From contig CAZMLE010000007.1 of assembly GCA_964567045.1 (NCBI GenBank), positions 1 to 64,000 of the forward strand: 64,000 nt of DNA. The letters run 5' to 3'. The DNA comes from JAFNGF01 sp964567045 (GTDB lineage: Bacteria > Planctomycetota > Phycisphaerae > Sedimentisphaerales > Anaerobacaceae). The position numbers and the translations under genes were made by a program. The notes below the pieces were generated by a model. That model searched no databases. It saw nothing but the letters and a program-made list of their open reading frames with translations, and had not been told where the DNA came from. Shown one piece after another: positions 25,634 to 34,342 of this stretch. How positions within the stretch are numbered: the stretch's first letter is position 1; each line of letters begins with the position of its first letter.

Positions 25634-26713
25634 ATGCCTACTGTGACCTTAATTACGGGCGACGGAATTGGGCCGGAAATTGGCGAGGCCGCGCGCAGGT
25701 GCATCGATGCAACCGGTGCGGGCATCAACTGGGAAATAGCCGAAGCCGGAATCGAGGTGATGGAACGGCTGGGCACCCCTCTGCCGGAGTCAACAGTGGA
25801 ATCCGTCAAGAAAAATGGCGTGGCGCTGAAGGCACCTATCACCACACCTGTCGGAACTGGCTACAGAAGCATAAACGTGCACCTTCGGCAGTCGCTGGAC
25901 CTCTACGCGTGCCTGCGCCCGTGCAAAAGCTATAAGGGCGTGCGAAGTAGATACTCCAACATCGACCTTGTTGTGGTGCGCGAAAACACCGAGGACCTTT
26001 ACGCAGGCATCGAGTTCCAAAAGGGCAAAGACGACACGGCTGAAATTATCAACTGGCTAAATAAACGCAGCCCACGAAAGATAACCAACGACTCCGGCAT
26101 AAGCATTAAGCCCATCTCGGTCAGGGCGACCGAGCGTATCGTGCGCTTCGCGTTCGACTATGCCTGCAAAATGGGACGCAAAAAGGTGACGAGCGTTCAC
26201 AAAGCTAACATTATGAAATTCTCGGATGGCTTGTGGCTTGAGGTGAGCCGCGAGGTCGCAAAACAGTATCCGGACATCGAATTTGAAGACCGCATCGTCG
26301 ACAATATGTGCATGCAGTTGATTCAAAAGCCTGAACTTTATGATGTGATTGTTTTGCCTAATCTTTATGGTGACATAGTTAGCGATTTGTGCGCAGGATT
26401 AGTCGGCGGTCTGGGCGTGGCCCCTGGCGCAAATATCGGCGAAAAGGCAGCCATTTTTGAAGCAACACACGGCAGCGCTCCAAAATACACAGGCCAAAAC
26501 AAGGTTAATCCCACCGCCCTGATACTCAGCGGTGTGATGATGCTGCGGCATATCGGGAAGAATGCCGAGGCCGATAAGCTCGAAGCAGCGGTAGCCGCTG
26601 TAATCGCCGAGGGCAAAAATGTGACCTACGACTTAAAGGAAGACCGCGACGACCCAACCGCCGTCGGAACAAAAGAAATGGCCGACGCCATCATCAAAAA
26701 AGTCGAGGCATGA
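25634..26713 (+). CDS. NAD(P)-dependent isocitrate/isopropylmalate-type dehydrogenase
   Basis: A 359-residue beta-decarboxylating dehydrogenase. It has VTLITGDGIGPEI at the start, the substrate loop TPVGTGYRSINVHLRQSLDLYACLRP, VVVRENTEDLYAGIEF, the lysine in SVHKANIMKFSDGLW, and NLYGDIVSDLCAGLVGGLGVAPGANIG. The NTEDLYAGIE segment is typical of NAD-dependent isocitrate dehydrogenases, so oxidation of isocitrate to 2-oxoglutarate is the favoured role; isopropylmalate or homoisocitrate is possible. ATG 25634 follows GGAGCATCAGC. Confidence 0.9.
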   Translation: MPTVTLITGDGIGPEIGEAARRCIDATGAGINWEIAEAGIEVMERLGTPLPESTVESVKKNGVALKAPITTPVGTGYRSINVHLRQSLDLYACLRPCKSYKGVRSRYSNIDLVVVRENTEDLYAGIEFQKGKDDTAEIINWLNKRSPRKITNDSGISIKPISVRATERIVRFAFDYACKMGRKKVTSVHKANIMKFSDGLWLEVSREVAKQYPDIEFEDRIVDNMCMQLIQKPELYDVIVLPNLYGDIVSDLCAGLVGGLGVAPGANIGEKAAIFEATHGSAPKYTGQNKVNPTALILSGVMMLRHIGKNAEADKLEAAVAAVIAEGKNVTYDLKEDRDDPTAVGTKEMADAIIKKVEA

Positions 26714-26741
26714 CCCCGCAATGAATTGCGGGGCTAAATAT
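26714..26741 (+). repeat. REP-like hairpin, single copy
   Basis: A 9-base-pair perfect stem (CCCCGCAAT/ATTGCGGGG, 26714-26733) followed by CTAAATA. It lies one base after the dehydrogenase stop and 23 bases before lpxK. Same family as the doublet at 27912-27964. It may double as a weak terminator. Confidence 0.7.
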
Positions 26742-26755
26742 TTCGTGGTTTTGTA

Positions 26756-27892
26756 ATGATTTCACCGCAGATTCGGAAGATTCCTCGTTTGAATCAGCAA
26801 AGTTATCTAAAACTTATTTCAGGTCGGAAAAACGGACTGAGCGCTGCGATTCTGCGCTCCTTCTTGGGCGGCGCCGCGATATCTTACTCAATCGCGTTTT
26901 GGTTGCGAACATTTTTGTACTCTAAAGGACTTTTGAAGACTCATCGTGCCGACGCAAAAGTCATAAGTATCGGCAACATAACAGTCGGCGGAACGGGCAA
27001 AACTCCACTTGTAATCTGGCTGTGTAAGTTCCTACAGGAAAAAGGAATCCGCTGTGGCATACTTACTCGCGGCTACAGGGCGACTCATAACTCAAAACTC
27101 AAAACTCAAAACTACCCTGATGAGCCAGCAATTCTTTCTGAAAGCTGTCCACAAGCCAAAGTAATTGTAAATCCAGATCGAGTCGCAGGTGCGGCTGAAG
27201 CGGTGAACAAATTCGGTGCACAAGTGCTCATTATGGACGACGGCTTTCAGCATTTGCGGCTGGCACGAGACCTGGATATCGTGACAATTGACGCAACACA
27301 GCCTTTTGGCTATGGCAAGCTGCTTCCGGCAGGGCTGCTTCGAGAGCCTGTCACCGCACTTGGCCGAGCCGACGCAGTCGTTATTACCAGGTGCGACCAG
27401 ATCAAAGAATCTGACTTGGCTGAGCTTGAACGGAAGCTGCAGCAGATTAACCCTAATATGATAATCGCCCGGTCGATCCATGCTCCTATCTGCGCAAAAT
27501 CTGCGGAAAGCAAAAAAATCAGCCTGGCAAGTCTAAAGGGCAGGAAGGTATTTGCGTTTTGTGGGATAGGCAATCCACAGGCATTTTTGAACACGATCAA
27601 CATGCTCGGCTGCGATGTCATTAGCTCCAGAGTCTATGATGACCATCACTATTATAATTCTGACGATGTTGCCGGCATTTATGAACAGGCGATGTGCGGC
27701 AAGGCAGAGCTAATCCTTACAACGCACAAGGATTGGACCAGAATCGCCCGGCTGGGCGCCTTAGGAAAAAAGATGCCTCTTGCGTATCTGGCTATTGAGC
27801 TTAAATTCATAAGTGGAGAGGACAAGCTAAAAGGCTTGATTGAGTGCACGCTGGCGGGTAAAATTCCTACAAACAGGAAAGACCCCACGTAA
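26756..27892 (+). CDS. lpxK: Tetraacyldisaccharide 4'-kinase
   Basis: A 378-residue LpxK, the inner-membrane kinase that adds the 4'-phosphate to lipid A precursor. The N-terminal membrane helix region is followed by VISIGNITVGGTGKTPLVIWL, the P-loop, near residue 70, and MDDGFQHLRLARDLDIVTID, the DDGFQH signature. Slightly longer than the typical 320-350; the extra length includes an insert (HNSKLKTQN) encoded by a 7-base tandem repeat at 27083-27113. No strong ribosome site is visible. First gene of a lipopolysaccharide core cluster. Confidence 0.93.
   Translation: MISPQIRKIPRLNQQSYLKLISGRKNGLSAAILRSFLGGAAISYSIAFWLRTFLYSKGLLKTHRADAKVISIGNITVGGTGKTPLVIWLCKFLQEKGIRCGILTRGYRATHNSKLKTQNYPDEPAILSESCPQAKVIVNPDRVAGAAEAVNKFGAQVLIMDDGFQHLRLARDLDIVTIDATQPFGYGKLLPAGLLREPVTALGRADAVVITRCDQIKESDLAELERKLQQINPNMIIARSIHAPICAKSAESKKISLASLKGRKVFAFCGIGNPQAFLNTINMLGCDVISSRVYDDHHYYNSDDVAGIYEQAMCGKAELILTTHKDWTRIARLGALGKKMPLAYLAIELKFISGEDKLKGLIECTLAGKIPTNRKDPT
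27083..27113 (+). repeat. ACTCAAA tandem repeat inside lpxK
   Basis: One ACTCATA and three perfect ACTCAAA units plus a partial copy, in frame within lpxK between the RGYR and PDEP parts of the protein. Copy-number change by other than multiples of three would break the gene. Confidence 0.75.
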
Positions 27893-27911
27893 AACGCGTG
27901 TGGGATGAACC

Positions 27912-27964
27912 CCCCAATAAATTGGGGAGCTAAATAATATTTAGCCCCGCAGTTTACTGCGGGG
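27912..27964. repeat. REPIN-like hairpin doublet
   Basis: Two hairpins face each other: CCCCAAT-AA-ATTGGGG (27912-27927) and CCCCGCAG-TTTA-CTGCGGGG (27945-27964). Their GCTAAATA tails meet to form a perfect palindrome at 27929-27945. This is the organisation of REPIN elements (inverted REP pairs). The strong hairpin after lpxK may also terminate or protect the mRNA. Confidence 0.75.
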
Positions 27965-28030
27965 TTGTGTTACGATACAAAAAGCAGCAATTACTCAGAA
28001 TAGACAAAGAGTCCACCGAGGCGTTACGCG

Positions 28031-28579
28031 ATGAACCGTAGCAAGAAGTCTTACAAGTCTATAAAGACAAGCTCGAGTATGAAACCGGGTACGGCAGGCA
28101 AGTTACGCCCAATCGACTCGCTGCTCGAGGAGCTGTCCCGGCACCGAAAGCAAAAGGAGATAACAGTCTTTACAAATGGGTGTTTTGATATCGTGCACAA
28201 AGGGCACATTGAGCTTCTTAAGCTCTGCAAGCAGCAAGGCGACATAGTTGTCGTCGGATTGAATAGCGACAGTTCTGTTAAGGCCATTAAAGGTCCACAG
28301 CGGCCTATAAATAATCAGTATGACAGAGCTGCTGTTCTTGCTGCCCTTGAGTCTGTGGACTACGTCACAATCTTCGATGAGCCCAGCGTGCTCAACTTAG
28401 TCAAGAAAGTCAAACCCGACGTATTAGTGAAAGGTCAGGATTGGGCTAAAAAGGGCGTCGTTGGCCGCGAGTTCGTCGAATCATACGGCGGCAAAGTTGT
28501 TCTCGCGCCGCTTGTTCAAGGCCAAAGCTCAACGGCAACCATCGAGAAAATAAAGGCGTTGCAGAAGCAGCCATTATGA
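28031..28579 (+). CDS. Heptose 1-phosphate adenylyltransferase (RfaE2/HldE C-terminal type)
   Basis: A 182-residue nucleotidyltransferase with TNGCFDIVHKGHIELLK, the HxGH adenylyl-transfer motif, near residue 48, and STATIEKI at the end (compare the ISTSRIIEKI region of the family). It activates heptose 1-phosphate in ADP-heptose synthesis. The kinase half found fused in HldE is missing here, so it must be encoded elsewhere. The first 30 residues are a basic extension; an internal ATG at 28079 could be the true start. Its end overlaps the next gene by four bases. Confidence 0.9.
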   Translation: MNRSKKSYKSIKTSSSMKPGTAGKLRPIDSLLEELSRHRKQKEITVFTNGCFDIVHKGHIELLKLCKQQGDIVVVGLNSDSSVKAIKGPQRPINNQYDRAAVLAALESVDYVTIFDEPSVLNLVKKVKPDVLVKGQDWAKKGVVGREFVESYGGKVVLAPLVQGQSSTATIEKIKALQKQPL

Positions 28580-29160
28580 AGAACACTGTAAAAAAGCAGG
28601 TTACAGCCGCGATTGAAACGCATAAAAAAATGCTCGCTGAATTTGAAGCGCACGCCCTTAAAACGATTGCTGCCGCCACCCAGGCAATAATAAAAGCATT
28701 AAAGCGGAACGGCACTATTTATCTATGCGGCAACGGAGGCTCAGCAGCGGATGCTCAACATATAGCCGGCGAATTGGTCGGCAGATTCAACAGGCAGCGA
28801 AAGGCTCTGGCTGCCGTATCGCTGTCAACCGATACTTCTATCCTAACCTCTATTGCCAATGATTATTCTTACGAGCAGGTCTTCGCCCGGCAGGCAGAAG
28901 CGCTGGTCAGAAAAGGTGATGTTCTGTGGGCATTTTCGACCAGCGGTACTTCGCCGAATATTATTGCCGCTGCGAAGGTGGCAAAGAAAAAAGGGGCTTG
29001 TGTATTGGGTTTTACGGGGCGGGCCGGCAGTAAGCTCGAACAAATCGCCGACATTTGTTTTTGCGCTAATGACATCTCGACAGCCCGTAGCCAGGAGATG
29101 CACCAGCTTGCGTACCATATAATTTGCGACCTCGTGGAACAAAGTTTTGCGGATAGTTAG
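28576..29160 (+). CDS. gmhA: Sedoheptulose 7-phosphate isomerase
   Basis: A 194-residue SIS-domain isomerase making heptose 7-phosphate from sedoheptulose 7-phosphate. GTIYLCGNGGSAADAQHIAGELVGRF and DVLWAFSTSGTSPNIIAA are the phosphosugar-binding loops, and STDTSILTSIANDY and QEMHQLAYHIICDLVE are GmhA-specific. Full length for the family. Begins with an ATGA overlap on the adenylyltransferase stop. Confidence 0.95.
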   Translation: MKNTVKKQVTAAIETHKKMLAEFEAHALKTIAAATQAIIKALKRNGTIYLCGNGGSAADAQHIAGELVGRFNRQRKALAAVSLSTDTSILTSIANDYSYEQVFARQAEALVRKGDVLWAFSTSGTSPNIIAAAKVAKKKGACVLGFTGRAGSKLEQIADICFCANDISTARSQEMHQLAYHIICDLVEQSFADS

Positions 29161-29183
29161 ACCAGAAATAGAGCTATCTTGGT

Positions 29184-30173
29184 ATGGCTGAGAAAGCGGT
29201 ATTCTTAGATCGTGACAACACTTTGATTGAGGACCCCGGCTATATCAAGGACCCGGACCAGGTGAAGCTGCTGGACGGCGTCCCTGAAGCCCTGGTCGAA
29301 CTTAAGGCTCTCGGATATAAGCTGGTGGTCGTATCCAATCAATCAGCCGTCGCACGGGGCATCGTCACGGAGGAAGCTCTCGATGAGATTCACGACCGCT
29401 TACAGGAACTGCTGGCGGAAAAAGGGGCAACTTTAGATAGAGTTTATTATTGCCCTTACCATCCGGACGCTGTTATCGCCAAATACCGCAAGGAAAGCGA
29501 CTGGAGAAAACCAAGCCCGGGAATGCTGCTGGCCGCCGCAGAGCAGATGGATATCGACCTTGGCCAATCGTGGATGATCGGCAACAGCAATAGTGACATC
29601 GAAGCCGGCTCCAGAGCCGGATGCAGGACTATACTACTAAGCCCATCTTCGCATCCCAGACAAGCCGACCTGCAATCTTTGTCGGCAGGGTCAAAGCCCG
29701 ATTACGCCTGCGTAAATATCAAAGAAGCTGTAAACATCATAAAAAAATGCCACCGTTTACGTGTTGACATCAAAAACCAGAATCAATTAGCTCTCGAAAA
29801 CCAGACTCAGCAGTCTATAGAAGTTGAAGAAAAGCCATCGGCGCCGGAAAAGCCAAAGCCACAGACACCTCCACCACAGGCCAGCGTAGCGGCTGCCGAG
29901 CAGCAAATCACCGGTGAAAAGAGCGAGCAGTTGCTGGGCAGCATTCTCGAACAGCTAAGAAGAATGGAAAGAGCCGAGATGTTCGGCGAATTTTCCATAA
30001 TGAGGCTGCTGGCTGGAATTGTGCAAATCCTCGTTCTATTCTGCCTGTTGATGGCGATATGGTTTTTGACCAGCCCGACCGGCCGAGGCAATGCTGTCTC
30101 CATAGCGCTTGGATTCGCGGCGGTTCTGCAGTTGATGTCACTGACTTTCTACGTGATGCAGGGGCGAAAGTAG
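29184..30173 (+). CDS. gmhB: Heptose 1,7-bisphosphate phosphatase with membrane-anchored extension
   Basis: A 329-residue protein. Residues 1-180 are a GmhB-type HAD phosphatase: VFLDRDNTL with the nucleophile and acid aspartates, VVSNQSAV, the zinc loop CPYHPDAV (shorter than usual in cysteines) and the motif MIGNSNSDIEAGSRAGC. Normal GmhB is about 180-190 residues; here a Pro-rich linker (KPSAPEKPKPQTPPPQ) leads to two hydrophobic segments (IVQILVLFCLLMAIWFL and a last one ending YVMQ). The extension may tether the enzyme to the inner membrane. The next gene starts in its stop codon (TAGTG). Confidence 0.88.
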   Translation: MAEKAVFLDRDNTLIEDPGYIKDPDQVKLLDGVPEALVELKALGYKLVVVSNQSAVARGIVTEEALDEIHDRLQELLAEKGATLDRVYYCPYHPDAVIAKYRKESDWRKPSPGMLLAAAEQMDIDLGQSWMIGNSNSDIEAGSRAGCRTILLSPSSHPRQADLQSLSAGSKPDYACVNIKEAVNIIKKCHRLRVDIKNQNQLALENQTQQSIEVEEKPSAPEKPKPQTPPPQASVAAAEQQITGEKSEQLLGSILEQLRRMERAEMFGEFSIMRLLAGIVQILVLFCLLMAIWFLTSPTGRGNAVSIALGFAAVLQLMSLTFYVMQGRK

Positions 30174-31207
30174 TGTCAAACAAGGGAAGATGTGAGATTT
30201 TGGCCTGGCTTCCTTCTCCGATGGGTGACGCTATCCTTTGTACTCCGGCTCTGAGATCCCTTCGCGAGAAATTTGATTCCTGCAGAATTACTTTCTCTGC
30301 AAACAGCCTTGTTCGTGAGCTTCTGTCCCCCGGCAGGTTTAATGACGGGTGGCTGCAGCAGTATGGAAAGAGTCCGCTTGCGATGGCAAGCAAGGTCAAA
30401 AAGTATAGATTCACACACGCAATTCTTTTCAAGAATTCGTTTGCCTCGGCACTGGTGGTGTTCTTAGCCGGGATACCGTCACGGATCGGCTATGCCCGCG
30501 AGGCACGCGGACTTCTACTGACCGACAGACTTGTGCCTCCGAAGCTCCCGGACGGCAGATTCAAACCGCTTTCCATGATCGACTACTATCTGGCAATCCC
30601 CTCGGTGCTGGGCAGCATTACATCAGATAGAACCCTCGACTTGCCCATCGATGTGCAGGCGAGCGAAAGCCTCAGAGCTAAATTGCCCGAGCTTGTCAGC
30701 GCCGCCGGACCGATTGTCATTTTTGTTCCTGGCGGTGCATTTGGACCCAGCAAGTGCTGGTCAGGCAAAAAGTTCGCTCAAACGGCTGATTGGCTGGCCG
30801 CCAATTACAACGCAATAGTGGTAATATCCGTCTCGCCTGACCCGGTTGAGAAGAAGGTTGCTGCAGAAATTTGCGATTCGAGCAGGTGCGGACTTATAAA
30901 CCTCGCAGACAGGGCTATCAGCATCAGCGAGTTGAAAGTGCTTTTTTCCAGGGCGGAATTGATAATATCGAACGATACCGGTCCGCGGCACATAGCCATA
31001 GCGCTGAAGCGTAAGGTTGTCACCATTTTCGGGCCAAACAATCCAACATGGACCGAAACCGGTTATGAAAATGAAATCAAGATAGTGGGCCAGGCACCGT
31101 GCGCTCCCTGCCATAAGCCGATATGCAAGAAACCCGAACATTTCTGTATGCAGTCAATCAGCGTGGAGATGGTGTGTAACGCTGCAGCGGAACTGCTCAG
31201 CAAATAG
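30173..31207 (+). CDS. Lipopolysaccharide heptosyltransferase (GT9)
   Basis: A 344-residue glycosyltransferase family 9 protein resembling WaaF/WaaC, which transfer heptose from ADP-heptose to the inner core. It has LPSPMGDAILCTPALRSLRE at the N-terminus and the C-terminal NDTGPRHIAIALKRKVVTIFGPNNPTWTE. The expected GAxxGPSKCWS nucleotide-sugar loop is present. GTG 30173 is chosen, overlapping the gmhB stop, since the domain starts a few residues in; the longer frame upstream lies wholly inside gmhB. Confidence 0.9.
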   Translation: MSNKGRCEILAWLPSPMGDAILCTPALRSLREKFDSCRITFSANSLVRELLSPGRFNDGWLQQYGKSPLAMASKVKKYRFTHAILFKNSFASALVVFLAGIPSRIGYAREARGLLLTDRLVPPKLPDGRFKPLSMIDYYLAIPSVLGSITSDRTLDLPIDVQASESLRAKLPELVSAAGPIVIFVPGGAFGPSKCWSGKKFAQTADWLAANYNAIVVISVSPDPVEKKVAAEICDSSRCGLINLADRAISISELKVLFSRAELIISNDTGPRHIAIALKRKVVTIFGPNNPTWTETGYENEIKIVGQAPCAPCHKPICKKPEHFCMQSISVEMVCNAAAELLSK

Positions 31208-31251
31208 TCTCAACTAAGCGCGACATAGCCACAGGTCACGAGCGACAATAT

Positions 31252-32106
31252 ATGAGCAGACAGGAATTGACAGAAATCTCGAGGTCACTTTTCGTGGACA
31301 TAAATTATAAGACTACACTTGCGGAACTCGGCTTAACCTCCATCGAGGCCGTCTTTTCTTTCAACGCTGGCAAAAATCTTTCCAAAAAAAATTTGGCAAA
31401 CTTTCGCAGTCGTCTGCAGTTCCAAACAAGTTCGCCGCCGGCGACTCTGTTTTTGAAGCGATATGACAAGCCACCGGTCTTTGTCCAGCTCAAGAGCTGG
31501 CTGTCGCATCGCAGCCGCAGGAGCCTTGGATTGGCAGAATTTGCCTCGGCAAGCCAACTGTCGGCAGCAGGCGTAAATACGCCAAAGACTGTCGCCTACG
31601 GCGAGCAACTGGGCGTTTTCTTCGAGAAAAGAAGCTTCATAATAACCGAGAGAATACCGAGTGCCGAATCGCTGGAGCGAAAACTGCCGGCCTTTTTCAT
31701 CGGCCCGGCGACGGCAGAAAAACTGAAGCTGCGGCGAAATTTCATTGCCGGGCTGGCGGCTTTTATAAGAAAATTCCACCAGACAGATTATCGCCATCGG
31801 GACCTTTACTTTTCGCACATATTTTACGATGATTCAGGTAAATTTTATCTGATAGACCTGGCGCGAGCCTTTAAGCCCGTCCTTTTGGGTGAGCGGTTTC
31901 GAATAAAAGACATCGCCCAGTTATATTACTCAGCTCCAGGCAGGTACTTCTCCGGGACGGACCGGCTGCGTTTCTACCTGGGATATGCTCAGACTGATAA
32001 GCTCACCGGCAAGGACAAATCATTCATCCAAAAAGTGGTGAGCAAAGCACAACAGATGGCGCGCCGTAACGCCAGGCACGGCAGCAGCGCACCATTTGCG
32101 AGCTAA
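31252..32106 (+). CDS. Lipopolysaccharide core kinase (WaaP/KdkA-like)
   Basis: A 284-residue Kdo/WaaP-family kinase with a protein-kinase-like fold. TLFLKRYDKPP carries the ATP-binding lysine, FIRKFHQTDYRHRDLYFSHIF the catalytic HRDLYxxH, and FYLIDLARAF the metal-binding aspartate. It would phosphorylate a heptose or Kdo residue of the core. It is part of the lipopolysaccharide cluster, between a heptosyltransferase and a glycosyltransferase. Confidence 0.88.
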   Translation: MSRQELTEISRSLFVDINYKTTLAELGLTSIEAVFSFNAGKNLSKKNLANFRSRLQFQTSSPPATLFLKRYDKPPVFVQLKSWLSHRSRRSLGLAEFASASQLSAAGVNTPKTVAYGEQLGVFFEKRSFIITERIPSAESLERKLPAFFIGPATAEKLKLRRNFIAGLAAFIRKFHQTDYRHRDLYFSHIFYDDSGKFYLIDLARAFKPVLLGERFRIKDIAQLYYSAPGRYFSGTDRLRFYLGYAQTDKLTGKDKSFIQKVVSKAQQMARRNARHGSSAPFAS

Positions 32107-32130
32107 CCAAACTTGAGGTGCTATGCTACG

Positions 32131-33318
32131 ATGGGCAAAAAGATCGCCATTATAATAGAGCGCATAGATACAGCCCTCGGCGGGGCTGAACGCTCTGTCC
32201 TGGAGCTGTCAGCAGCCCTATCTGCACTCGGCGCCGAAGTGACGGTACTTGCCGCAAAAGGCCAAAGGCAGACGGAAAATCTTCACATTTTGTGCGGCAA
32301 TAAATCCGGAAAGCGAACTTGTCACGTTACTTTCGCAAGAGCATTGGCTAAACACCTGTCGGAAAACCACTATGATGTAATTCACAGCGTTTTACCTTTT
32401 GACTTTGCCGAGGTTTATCAGCCGCGCGGAGGCACGTATGCGGAGTCTATTCTCCGTAATGCCGCCAGCTACCAAAACCCGCTGATAGAATCCTACAAAA
32501 AGCTCACGGCTTTTGCCAACCTCCGCCGCACGGTGCTTATGCGGGCCGAGCGAAGGCTGTGCCGGCAGCCCAACGGACCAACAATCATAGCAATCTCGCA
32601 GTACGTTGCCGGGCAGTTCAAGCAACATTATGCCGTCGCTCAAGAGCGCATCGTGGTCATACCGAACGGCATAAGGATAAATGCCAAACTCAACGCAACC
32701 AAGACAGACAGACTCCGCTGGCAAATACTGGCCCGCGTGGGCATAAAAGAAACCGAGAAGCCTGTTTTTTTCTTATTCGTCGCTAATAATTTTAGGCTGA
32801 AAGGATTAGCTGCTCTGATAAGAGCAATGCACCTGGCAACGCGCCGGCAAACAGCCAATGCCGCTTTTGTAATTGTCGCCGGCAGCGGCAAAATGCGAAA
32901 ATACTATCGGCTTGCCGAAAAACTCAATGTGCACAAAAAAATTATCTCTTTGGGGCCCGTCAAACACATCAACGATCTTCTGTCAATAAGCGATGTCGGC
33001 GTCTTGCCTACCTTCTATGACCCGTGTTCGCGGTTTATTCTGGAGGCGTTGGCTGCCGGCAAGCCGGTAATTACCACCAGATTCAATGGTGCGACCGATC
33101 TATTCGTTAATGATCGTCACGGCAAAGTTATCGATAGCCCTGAAAACATCTCTCAATTAGCAGACGCCATCAGCTATTTCACAGATACAAACAACATCGA
33201 AAAAGCCTCACAGGCAATCGCCGCGGACAATCTAAGAGAAAAAATCTCCGTCGACCGGGTTGCAACAGAGCTGCTATCTGTCTATGACCGTATATCCCGA
33301 AAAAAGAGTGCCAGATGA
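32131..33318 (+). CDS. Glycosyltransferase family 4, core-type
   Basis: A 395-residue GT-B enzyme similar in layout to WaaG-type core glucosyltransferases. The N-terminus KIAIIIERIDTALGGAERSVLELS is the acceptor domain start, AISQYVAGQFKQHY and VVIPNGIRINA mark the domain junction, and FYDPCSRFILEALAAGKPVITTRFNGATDLF is the donor-binding motif with the conserved acidic residue shifted to an SRFILEAL form. GAGGTG lies upstream of ATG 32131. Its stop overlaps plsY by four bases. Confidence 0.88.
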   Translation: MGKKIAIIIERIDTALGGAERSVLELSAALSALGAEVTVLAAKGQRQTENLHILCGNKSGKRTCHVTFARALAKHLSENHYDVIHSVLPFDFAEVYQPRGGTYAESILRNAASYQNPLIESYKKLTAFANLRRTVLMRAERRLCRQPNGPTIIAISQYVAGQFKQHYAVAQERIVVIPNGIRINAKLNATKTDRLRWQILARVGIKETEKPVFFLFVANNFRLKGLAALIRAMHLATRRQTANAAFVIVAGSGKMRKYYRLAEKLNVHKKIISLGPVKHINDLLSISDVGVLPTFYDPCSRFILEALAAGKPVITTRFNGATDLFVNDRHGKVIDSPENISQLADAISYFTDTNNIEKASQAIAADNLREKISVDRVATELLSVYDRISRKKSAR

Positions 33319-33995
33319 TGTACGCAACTTTCATAATAGCCATTGTGGCAGCATATTTGCTTGGCTCGATACCGTTTGGCGTGGTCATTGCCAGAGCACA
33401 CGGCAAAGATTTACGCTCCATAGGCTCTGGCAATATCGGCGCAACAAACGTCGCGCGGGCCCTCGGCAAAAAATGGGCGTACCTTTGTTTTGTGCTCGAC
33501 ATGCTCAAAGGCATGCTGCCGATGCTGGCAGCGATGGGTCTTAGCAAAGCCCTGTCCCCTCAGTCGCAAACAGAAAGCGTTGTTCTACTCTGGCTGTGGC
33601 TGGCGGTCGGCTGCGCTGCAATCCTGGGTCACATCTTCCCTGTGTATCTGAGATTCAAGGGCGGCAAAGGCGTCGCCACAAGCCTGGGCGTGGCATTGGG
33701 TCTTTGGCCTTATTTCACAATTTGTGCCGCCGGCGCGCTTGCAGTATGGGTGCCGATGGTTTTGATATGGCGGTATGTCTCGCTTGCCTCCATCACAGCA
33801 TCTGTCGCGTTTCCTATCGTTTTGATTTTAGCTGTAAGCCTGATCCAGGCGTGGAATTTCAGTCATCTCTGGCCGCTGCTTATCGCCGCGATCGCGATAC
33901 CGCTGATGGTCATCATTCGCCACCGCGAAAACATAAAAAGGCTACTGGCGGGAGCCGAAGACAAAATCTGGAAGGACAGGCCTAAAGCGGATTAA
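33315..33995 (+). CDS. plsY: Acyl-phosphate:glycerol-3-phosphate acyltransferase
   Basis: A 226-residue integral membrane acyltransferase that starts phospholipid synthesis. It contains the three PlsY motifs: YLLGSIPFGVVIAR and GSGNIGATNVAR (phosphate binding), and GHIFPVYLRFKGGKGVATSLG. Several hydrophobic helices are evident. It is translationally coupled to the glycosyltransferase (ATGATG overlap) and closes the envelope cluster. Confidence 0.95.
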   Translation: MMYATFIIAIVAAYLLGSIPFGVVIARAHGKDLRSIGSGNIGATNVARALGKKWAYLCFVLDMLKGMLPMLAAMGLSKALSPQSQTESVVLLWLWLAVGCAAILGHIFPVYLRFKGGKGVATSLGVALGLWPYFTICAAGALAVWVPMVLIWRYVSLASITASVAFPIVLILAVSLIQAWNFSHLWPLLIAAIAIPLMVIIRHRENIKRLLAGAEDKIWKDRPKAD

Positions 33996-34167
33996 TCCGG
34001 ATATTTCATGATATTGCCGTGGTTTTTGTGTAAGCACGGCCTCGATGGGCCCACTGACAATTAGCCTGCCGGATGGACAAATCATTGCACTTTTCTGCTA
34101 CGGACTATCCGTAAATTGCCGAAGTCCGTAAATATCTCAAATTTTCTGTAAAGATGTAGGTTTTTCC

Positions 34168-34196
34168 TTGACGAGCATGTCACATCGCTGTAGACT
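34168..34196 (+). promoter_or_regulatory. Sigma70-type promoter of the beta-helix gene
   Basis: TTGACG (34168-34173), 17-base spacer, TAGACT (34191-34196). The predicted transcript start near 34203 leaves a leader of about 208 bases. Confidence 0.65.
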
Positions 34197-34290
34197 TACT
34201 TGCTCTGCTTTTTATTCCGCTGGTTAAGGGAAAGATTCAGATCCACCTTCGCACTGGTGTATGCAGCAGCGGGAGGAAACAGGGATTATC

Positions 34291-34342
34291 ATCTCCCTCA
34301 GCCGGATTAACGGCTTTCCCCGCTGAGGAGATTCTCGTTTTT
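34291..34342 (+). terminator. Leader hairpin with T-run (possible attenuator)
   Basis: An 11-base-pair stem with one bulged C (34291-34302 with 34322-34332) encloses a loop that can itself fold (CCG/CGG), followed by TCTCGTTTTT. It lies inside the leader between the promoter and the ATG, so it could act as conditional termination. No known riboswitch consensus was recognised. Confidence 0.5.

Noticed and set aside
34203..34342. Cobalamin or cyclic-di-GMP riboswitch in the beta-helix leader
   Set aside because: None of the conserved boxes of these riboswitches could be found; only the terminator-like stem is supported.
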